Positions 25,468 to 30,553 of a stretch of DNA of 30,553 bases are shown in pieces (the stretch's first letter is position 1; every line of letters begins with the position of its first letter). The notes beneath the pieces are model-generated. The model was given only the letters and a program-made list of their open reading frames with translations, searched no databases and was not told the origin of the DNA. Source of the stretch: CAYUCJ01 sp049282265 (lineage in GTDB: Bacteria > Desulfobacterota > DSM-4660 > Desulfatiglandales > Desulfatiglandaceae); NCBI GenBank assembly GCA_049282265.1, contig JBAPTR010000214.1:1-30553 (forward strand), written 5' to 3'. The translations under genes and the position numbers were made by a program.

Positions 25468-26583
25468 TTATATCCTCATTGGCATGATTAGACCCAGGAA
25501 GCCCTTGTCCGCTTCCCCCCGAAGAATACAAGGTTTCGAACTGTCAATGAATCCCAATGAAACCCGTTCGCTCTCCATTGCCTGTAACACATCAATGAAA
25601 TAGCGGGCATTGAAACCGACTTCAATTCGATCACTATTGTATTCAACTTCCATTATCTCGTTTGCATCCCCCAGGTCCGGGTTTGTTGAAGTCAAGGCCA
25701 TGGCGTTGCTTTCAAGGGAAACCTTGACGGCCCTATAGTTTTCATTGCTCAAGATCATCATTTTTCTCATGGCCTCCAGAAGGGCAACCCTGTCAACATA
25801 GATAAATATCTCACCCTCGTGAGGTATGACAGCCTGGTAATCCGGGAATTTAGTATCAATCAAACGCATAACAAGAAGAGCGTCTTCTTTCTTAGCCACG
25901 CAGTTGTGTTTCTCAAATCCCAGTTGAACCACACCGCCTTCGGAGGCCAATTTGTTGAGTTCAGCCATTCCTTTTTTGGGGATCATGATACCTTTGCCGA
26001 TATCCAATCTCTCCACACCGTCAATCGCTTTGTCAATCATGGAAAGGCGATGGCCGTCCGTTGCCACCATCCTCAGGACAAAGTTTCCTTGTTGGGCGAT
26101 TTTTTCCGTAAATATTCCGGAAAGCTTGAATCCGGCTTCCTCCACGGTAACTGCGTATATGGTCTTGCTGATCATTTCACTCAGGGTGTCACCATCTAGG
26201 GCGATGGTTTCCACGCCTTCCGGTTCCATAAAGTTGGGATAATCCTCCGCAGACAAACAGGCCAGATTAAACCGCGCTGTGCCATCATGGAGGAATACCC
26301 AGTTATTTTCTTTTTCCTTGATATGAATGGTATCACTCCTGCTCTCCTTCAGAATTTCAAAGAGTTTTCTTCCTGAGATGGTAATACTCCCTTCCTGAAG
26401 AATCTCAGCGGCAAGTTCCTGTTGATACCCAAGTTCAAGGTCCGTGGCTGAAACGGTGATTTTTTCGCCTGATCCGGAAAGAAGTATCGTGGAAAGTATG
26501 GGCATATTGCTCCTCTTCTCAATTATACTCTGAACTCTTGACACGCTCTTGAGAAGTTGCGGTCGGTCGATTCTTATTTCCAT
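25468..26583 (-). CDS. dnaN: DNA polymerase III sliding clamp (beta subunit)
   Basis: Ring-forming processivity clamp that tethers DNA polymerase III and recruits other repair and replication proteins. The 371 residues follow the three-domain clamp pattern: the N-terminal strand-helix start (LLKSVSRVQSIIEKRSNMPILS), the ATDLELGYQ segment, the LACLSAEDYPNF stretch, LRMVATDGHRLSM in the middle domain, and a C-terminal IMPMRI matching the usual M-P-M-R ending near the peptide-binding pocket. AAAAGGAGG precedes the ATG. It is the first gene after the AT-rich gap behind dnaA and leads gyrB with a one-base gap. Confidence 0.98.
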   Translation of the reverse strand: MEIRIDRPQLLKSVSRVQSIIEKRSNMPILSTILLSGSGEKITVSATDLELGYQQELAAEILQEGSITISGRKLFEILKESRSDTIHIKEKENNWVFLHDGTARFNLACLSAEDYPNFMEPEGVETIALDGDTLSEMISKTIYAVTVEEAGFKLSGIFTEKIAQQGNFVLRMVATDGHRLSMIDKAIDGVERLDIGKGIMIPKKGMAELNKLASEGGVVQLGFEKHNCVAKKEDALLVMRLIDTKFPDYQAVIPHEGEIFIYVDRVALLEAMRKMMILSNENYRAVKVSLESNAMALTSTNPDLGDANEIMEVEYNSDRIEVGFNARYFIDVLQAMESERVSLGFIDSSKPCILRGEADKGFLGLIMPMRI

Positions 26584-26823
26584 TTCGTGCCTCCTTTTGA
26601 AAGCATATTTATTTTGTTAATATATGTTCTAGTAAAATAATCATAATAATAAAGGGGCGTGGGTTTGTTTAGAAACGGGCTATCCTATCCATATAAGAAT
26701 CAAAATTATTAGGGTATATTATCATCAAGAAACTGTGTTTCTATTATTGGATTCCTCCACTTTCATCAGTATGGGGTTTTATGAGCGTGTTACGGTCGAG
26801 AACTTGACCTTTAATCAACAGGC
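26584..26823. other. AT-rich dnaA-dnaN intergenic region, oriC candidate
   Basis: A 240-base gap inside the dnaA-dnaN-gyrB-gyrA cluster. The part nearest dnaN (about 26600-26660) and around 26690-26750 are markedly AT-rich, as expected for a DNA unwinding element, and one short dyad AGAAAC/GTTTCT lies at 26728-26742. I see no exact TTATCCACA box; the closest (TTATCATCA near 26719) has two differences. Assigning oriC here rests on gene order and base composition only. The 99-base gap upstream of dnaA (28171-28269) is the alternative. Confidence 0.4.
26619..26646 (-). promoter_or_regulatory. Candidate sigma-70 promoter for dnaN
   Basis: On the minus strand, TTATGA (26646-26641) and TATATT (26624-26619) are 16 bases apart, about 35 bases before the dnaN ATG. 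Local AT-richness makes chance matches likely. Confidence 0.33.
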
Positions 26824-28170
26824 CTATAGTTTTCCATTCCCTACAGAAGGGGAGTATTGCATGAGACTCTCTAAATCAAGCACAACTTTTCTCATTTTAT
26901 TATTTTCATCTATTCCCTCGGTAATGTGTTTAACGGCATACATGATGGTCGAGTGGTCCTTGTTGTGAAAGGCCTTTCCGATTTCTTTAAAAGAAAGATC
27001 CGTCAGTTGTCGACAAAAATACATGGCAAGTTGCCTGGGATAGGAATACCTTCTTTTTCTGTTGTTGGAAAGGAGATCAGTCAAGGATATATCAAAAAAT
27101 CTTGCCGTGATTTCCTGGATCTTTTGGACACTGATCTGTGAAGACAAGACCCTTTCTTCATGGATCACCTGTTTGACCAACGCGATATTGATGGGTTTCC
27201 GATGAATGGAAGCATAGGTCTCCAGACGCGTCAGACTTTGGATGAGGCTCTTGATGTCGTTGGTGATGCCTGCCAGATAAAAGGCAGCATCATCGGGGAT
27301 GGAGATGCCTTCCTCGTCTATCTTTTTCTCAATGATCTCAAGTTTCGTTTCCGGTTTAGGTATGCCAATCTCGGTGATCACTCCCCAACTGAGCCGTGAT
27401 TTGATCTCATCAGACAGTTTAGAAATCCGGTTGGGAGGAAGTTTCCCGGCGAATACAATTTGTTTACCTGCTTCGTAGACCCGATTGAAAAGAAAAGTCA
27501 ATTCTGTTTGGGTTCTTATTCGCCCCGAAAGTTGTTGCACGTCATCAAAGAGAAAGAGCGAAACATGCTTGAGTTCGTTCCTGAATTGATCTAGAGTCTG
27601 CGTTTTCAGGGCATGGGATATTTGGGTTGTGAACTGATCAGCCGTGAGATATTGAATGCCTTCCGGTAGCCGATTGGATTGTGCATCATTGCCGATGGCA
27701 TTGAGAAGATGCGTTTTACCCGCACTGGATTCACCATAGATGTAGAGGGGATTGTAATGAGAACCGGTTCCTTTTGCGACCTCCAAGGCGGCCTGAAAGG
27801 CAAACTGATTCGTGTCCCCCCTGACAAAATTCTCGAATGTAAGGCCTTTGTTTAGCCTGCTCCTGAACTCTTCGGTCGCCGTGGACGGTAGAGTTGAAAC
27901 AGATTGTTCATTTTTCGAGGCGATGGAGGGATAGACGAATCGAATTTCCGGCAGAGCTTTCAGATATTTTTTGAATCCGCGCTGGATATCTCCGGTATAG
28001 TTTTGCCCAAGCCAGTTGGCCACAAATTTATTTGAGACCTCAATGGTAGCCGTGCTCGAGTCCAGGTTTCTAAGCGCCGTCTTTGCGAACCATGTTTGGA
28101 TCTCCGGTTTGGAAATACGGGTTTCAAGAAATTTGATCACATGGTTCCAGATTTGTTTTTTTTTTGACAT
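26824..28170 (-). CDS. dnaA: Chromosomal replication initiator DnaA
   Basis: AAA+ initiator that binds and melts oriC and loads the helicase. The N-terminal domain is followed by a short linker (about residues 82-105). Walker A is GESSAGKT (146-153), which keeps the GxxxxGKT frame but not the usual GGVGLGKT wording. Walker B is LFLFDDVQQL (Asp209, Asp210). SRLSWGVITEI lies in the sensor region. Domain IV has YPRQLAMYFCRQLT and the helix-turn-helix signature NKDHSTIMYAVKHI (Asp405, His406, Thr408), instead of the common GGRDHTTV. The 448-residue length is normal. No good ribosome site precedes the ATG at 28170. It is divergent from cooC across 99 bases and upstream of dnaN. Hda-like proteins are far shorter, so DnaA is firm. 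Confidence 0.96.
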   Translation of the reverse strand: MSKKKQIWNHVIKFLETRISKPEIQTWFAKTALRNLDSSTATIEVSNKFVANWLGQNYTGDIQRGFKKYLKALPEIRFVYPSIASKNEQSVSTLPSTATEEFRSRLNKGLTFENFVRGDTNQFAFQAALEVAKGTGSHYNPLYIYGESSAGKTHLLNAIGNDAQSNRLPEGIQYLTADQFTTQISHALKTQTLDQFRNELKHVSLFLFDDVQQLSGRIRTQTELTFLFNRVYEAGKQIVFAGKLPPNRISKLSDEIKSRLSWGVITEIGIPKPETKLEIIEKKIDEEGISIPDDAAFYLAGITNDIKSLIQSLTRLETYASIHRKPINIALVKQVIHEERVLSSQISVQKIQEITARFFDISLTDLLSNNRKRRYSYPRQLAMYFCRQLTDLSFKEIGKAFHNKDHSTIMYAVKHITEGIDENNKMRKVVLDLESLMQYSPSVGNGKL

Positions 28171-28269
28171 ATTATCTGAAAAAATCGCCTTGAATGTTTC
28201 TCTAAAAATATTACATTTTAGATAAATTATATTAGAATTTCAACCAAAAACTGATGGAGAGGTGTTGTT

Positions 28270-29019
28270 ATGACGTATTCTGTAGCGCTCGCAGGTAAAG
28301 GTGGGACCGGCAAGACGACCATGGCCGGTCTTCTCATCAAATATCTCGTGGAGAAAGGAAAAAAGCCGGTTCTGGCGGTGGATGCGGACGCCAATGCCAA
28401 TCTGAACGAGGTACTGGGACTTGAAGTGACCGAGACAATCGGGGATGCCCGAGAGCAGATGCGGACGAACGTTGACGTCGGCATGACCAAGGATGTCTTT
28501 ATGGAGATGAAACTGCAGCAGGCCGTTGTGGAGTCCGAGGGTTATGATCTGATTGTGATGGGACGGCCCGAGGGCACGGGGTGTTATTGCGCCGCCAATA
28601 CCCTCCTGACCCAGTATCTTGAAAAACTGATAGACAATTACCCCTATATTGTCATGGACAACGAGGCCGGAATGGAGCATATTAGTCGCCTGACCACGAA
28701 CAATATCGACCTGCTCATTGCCGTTTCCGATGCTTCGCGCAGGGGTATTCAGGCGGCCTCGCGGATCATTCATCTCAGCGAAGAGTTGCACCTGAATATT
28801 GGACAAAAGGTGCTTGTGGTGAATCGGGCTGATAAAGACCGAAGAGAGGCCCTGGACGCGGCGGCGAGCGATTTTGGTCTCGAAATCGTGGGCATGGTAC
28901 CGGAGAATTCAGGGATAACGGAATTTGACCTCCAGGGCAGGCCGACCGTTGCGCTTGAAAAGGGAAACGAGGCAGTTAAGGCGGCTAATGAGATATTTGA
29001 TCAGATCATCCAAGGATGA
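28270..29019 (+). CDS. cooC: CooC-like nickel-insertion ATPase for CO dehydrogenase
   Basis: P-loop ATPase of the MinD/CooC family that helps mature the nickel centres of CO dehydrogenase or acetyl-CoA synthase. The deviant Walker A AGKGGTGKTT has the signature Lys10 and Lys15, and VDADANANLNEVLG follows as switch I. Cys105 and Cys107 form the CxC motif (GCYCAAN) that bridges the dimer and binds metal in characterised CooC proteins. The 249-residue length is typical. GGAGAGG precedes the ATG. It points away from dnaA and is followed after 255 bases by cdhD, supporting a role in the Wood-Ljungdahl enzyme complex. Discrimination between CooC and AcsF subtypes is not possible here. Confidence 0.92.
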   Translation: MTYSVALAGKGGTGKTTMAGLLIKYLVEKGKKPVLAVDADANANLNEVLGLEVTETIGDAREQMRTNVDVGMTKDVFMEMKLQQAVVESEGYDLIVMGRPEGTGCYCAANTLLTQYLEKLIDNYPYIVMDNEAGMEHISRLTTNNIDLLIAVSDASRRGIQAASRIIHLSEELHLNIGQKVLVVNRADKDRREALDAAASDFGLEIVGMVPENSGITEFDLQGRPTVALEKGNEAVKAANEIFDQIIQG

Positions 29020-29057
29020 TTTCTATATATTGTGTATCATTTTATTAAGACCACAAA

Positions 29058-29133
29058 ATATGGGATTCCTGTCAAGACCGAACCTCTTTAAATGATTGCA
29101 GAAAAACCTTGACAACAGGCCCATATTTTTTTA
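29058..29133 (+). terminator. Long imperfect inverted repeat with T-run, terminator or attenuator
   Basis: ATATGGG (29058-29064), CCTGT (29068-29072) and CAAG (29073-29076) pair with CTTG (29108-29111), ACAGG (29115-29119) and CCCATAT (29120-29126), around a loop of about 31 bases. The last arm runs directly into a T-rich tract (to 29132). It lies 39 bases after the cooC stop. It could end cooC transcription or control read-through into cdhD. Confidence 0.45.
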
Positions 29134-29137
29134 TTTT
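29109..29137 (+). promoter_or_regulatory. Candidate sigma-70 promoter for cdhD
   Basis: TTGACA (29109-29114), 17 bases, TATTTT (29132-29137): a perfect -35 and a four-of-six -10 with ideal spacing, 138 bases before the cdhD start. It overlaps the 3' arm of the inverted repeat, so the two readings compete. Confidence 0.4.
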
Positions 29138-29274
29138 CGCCATGTTTGTTGATTGTTCTATTTTTCACAATAGATTTCCAAGGTAGCCGGTAGGGTGTTG
29201 CGTCGGTCCCGGAGATTTCTATTCTTACGTTAACGAATCGGTATTTCTAAATTCAAATCAAGGAGGTAAGGAAA

Positions 29275-30553
29275 TTGGCCTTTGAGATTCCCAAACAGTC
29301 CTATTCTGGAAAATTAGGAGAAACTACAATAGGTACGGGGAGCGGTGCTGTCACGCTGGGTGGTGAGGACTCCTACCCTTTTCATCTTTTCGAGGGAAAG
29401 ATGCCGAACGCCCCAAGGATAGCCATGGAAGTCTGGGATTACGACCCTTCGGGTGAGTGGCCGGCAGCGGCGGTGGAGCCTTTCAAGGATTGCATTGGAG
29501 CGCCCGATGCATGGGCAAAAAAATGCGTGGAGAAGTACGGTGCGGACCTGATCGTTCTTCAGCTGAAAAGCACGGATCCCAACGGTATGGACAGGGGCGC
29601 GGATGAAGCTGCGCAAGTAGCAAAAAAGGTGCTGGATGCCATTGATGTACCCCTGGTGGTGTGGGGTACGGCCAATAACCAGAAGGATGAAGCGGTCCTA
29701 AAAAAGATCTCTGAAGTGTGTGATGGAATGAACCTTGCCCTTGCCCCCGTGGAAGAAGCTAATCATAAGGGTGTGGGAGCCAGTGCACTGGGGTACAAGC
29801 ACGTGGTGGTAGCCTCAACTCCTATTGATGTGAACCTGGCAAAGCAGTTGAACATCCTGCTGGGGAACCTGGGCGTTCCCCAGGACAAGATCCTCATTGA
29901 CCCCACAACCGGCGGGCTCGGCTATGGCATAGAATACAGCTATTCCGTTATGGAGCGCATCAAGATGGCCGCCCTCACCCAGGAAGATGAGAAACTCCAG
30001 ATCCCCATGATTACCAATCTGGGAAATGAGATCTGGAAATGTAAAGAAGCCGGTGAGAGCATTGCAGCGGGACCGCTCATGGGAGACCCTGAGCGACGCG
30101 CCATACTCATGGAGGTGGTCGGCGCCGTCTGCTACCTCATGGCAGGAAGCGATGTGCTTGTCCTCAGGCATCCGGAGAGTGCCCGGATGATCCGAACGTA
30201 CATTGATCTCATGGTCAATGGCGGAAGTGCCGCGGATGTGGCGGGGATTTCCAAGATTCTGCCCTTGGAGGAAGCTGACCTTTTGGCCATCTCACCCGAG
30301 CCTGATCTGGCCTTTGGTGCTGCAGAAACGCCGAAAGAAAAGCCTGCTGAACCGGCCAAGAAAGAGGCAATGGCCCCGGCGAAAGAGAAGAAGGTGGTGG
30401 AGATGAAACCAAAGGCGGAGAAGAAAGAAAAGCCTGCTGAACCGGCCAAGAAAGAGGAAAAGGCCCCACCCAAAGAAGAGAAAGTGGTGGAGATGAAACC
30501 AAAGGCTGAAGAACCACCAAAAGTTGACGCAGAAGCGGAAGTTAAAGCCAAGG
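29275..30553 (+). CDS. cdhD: CO dehydrogenase/acetyl-CoA synthase delta subunit (3'-partial)
   Basis: Delta subunit of the acetyl-CoA decarbonylase/synthase complex, the small half of the corrinoid iron-sulfur protein (AcsD in bacteria), which carries the methyl group for acetyl-CoA synthesis in the Wood-Ljungdahl pathway. The start is TTG at 29275: AAGGAGGT lies just upstream and the protein opens MAFEIPKQSYSGKLGE. Family-like sequence includes PRIAMEVWDYDP, YGADLIVLQLKSTDPNG, PLVVWGTANNQKD, ILIDPTTGGLGYGIEYSYSV and LGNEIWKCKEA. From about residue 340 the fold-like part gives way to a Lys/Pro/Glu-rich segment with two 30-residue repeats. The frame is still open at the window end after 426 codons, so the C-terminus is unseen. 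Confidence 0.93.
   Translation, partial: MAFEIPKQSYSGKLGETTIGTGSGAVTLGGEDSYPFHLFEGKMPNAPRIAMEVWDYDPSGEWPAAAVEPFKDCIGAPDAWAKKCVEKYGADLIVLQLKSTDPNGMDRGADEAAQVAKKVLDAIDVPLVVWGTANNQKDEAVLKKISEVCDGMNLALAPVEEANHKGVGASALGYKHVVVASTPIDVNLAKQLNILLGNLGVPQDKILIDPTTGGLGYGIEYSYSVMERIKMAALTQEDEKLQIPMITNLGNEIWKCKEAGESIAAGPLMGDPERRAILMEVVGAVCYLMAGSDVLVLRHPESARMIRTYIDLMVNGGSAADVAGISKILPLEEADLLAISPEPDLAFGAAETPKEKPAEPAKKEAMAPAKEKKVVEMKPKAEKKEKPAEPAKKEEKAPPKEEKVVEMKPKAEEPPKVDAEAEVKAK
30334..30513 (+). repeat. Two 90-bp in-frame tandem repeats in cdhD
   Basis: Units start at 30334 and 30424, exactly 90 bases (30 codons) apart. Both encode KEKPAEPAKKE near the front and KVVEMKPKAE near the end, and differ in the middle (AMAPAKEK versus EKAPPKEE). 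The repeat encodes a charged, probably disordered linker from residue 354 on. Confidence 0.85.

Overview
The window looks like a chromosomal segment of a Gram-negative, strictly anaerobic bacterium with a Wood-Ljungdahl pathway, most likely a sulfate-reducing or syntrophic member of the Desulfobacterota (old Deltaproteobacteria). The reasons are an LptG-type LPS permease and a periplasmic DegP (outer membrane present), a long E. coli-type GyrB, and a CooC-like ATPase next to the delta subunit of the CO dehydrogenase/acetyl-CoA synthase (corrinoid protein) complex. The species cannot be named from the sequence alone. No rRNA, tRNA, CRISPR, IS or prophage genes were seen.

Layout. 1-1575: a site-2-type membrane protease (+), then a minus-strand pair made of an unrecognised helical protein and a 25-residue membrane peptide with a strong ribosome binding site. 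1576-4149 (-): MprF-type aminoacyl-phosphatidylglycerol synthase/flippase, divergent from ftsH (4364-6244, +). 6429-10780 (+): an acetate kinase / short phosphotransacetylase / DUF3141 (PHA-synthase-like hydrolase) operon. 10970-16481 (-): a two-component pair, a TauE/SafE exporter with a DUF1634-like membrane partner, and two paralogous proteins fusing a cytidylate-kinase-like P-loop domain to a BON-like domain, one on each side of the transporter genes. 16718-18444 (+): a small Cys-rich protein and a DegP/HtrA protease, ending in a strong hairpin shared with the convergent minus-strand block.

18505-28170 (-): the replication-origin gene cluster, in transcription order dnaA, dnaN, gyrB, gyrA, gpsA, lptG. 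The last five are packed 1-38 bases apart. AT-rich gaps flank dnaA on both sides and are the natural places for oriC, but I found no exact consensus DnaA box in either, and the DnaA domain IV signature is slightly divergent. 28270 to the window end (+): cooC, then cdhD/acsD starting at TTG. The cdhD reading frame runs off the window through a Lys/Pro/Glu-rich extension made of two 90-base tandem repeats.

How the parts fit: the right end couples chromosome replication genes to the carbon-fixation/acetyl-CoA pathway by proximity. AckA and the transacetylase could convert acetyl-CoA to acetate with ATP gain, though their tight linkage to DUF3141 hints at a more specialised acyl-phosphate role. 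MprF, FtsH, DegP, LptG and the site-2 protease give the window a strong envelope-maintenance flavour. The most curious region is the TauE / kinase-BON / two-component block.
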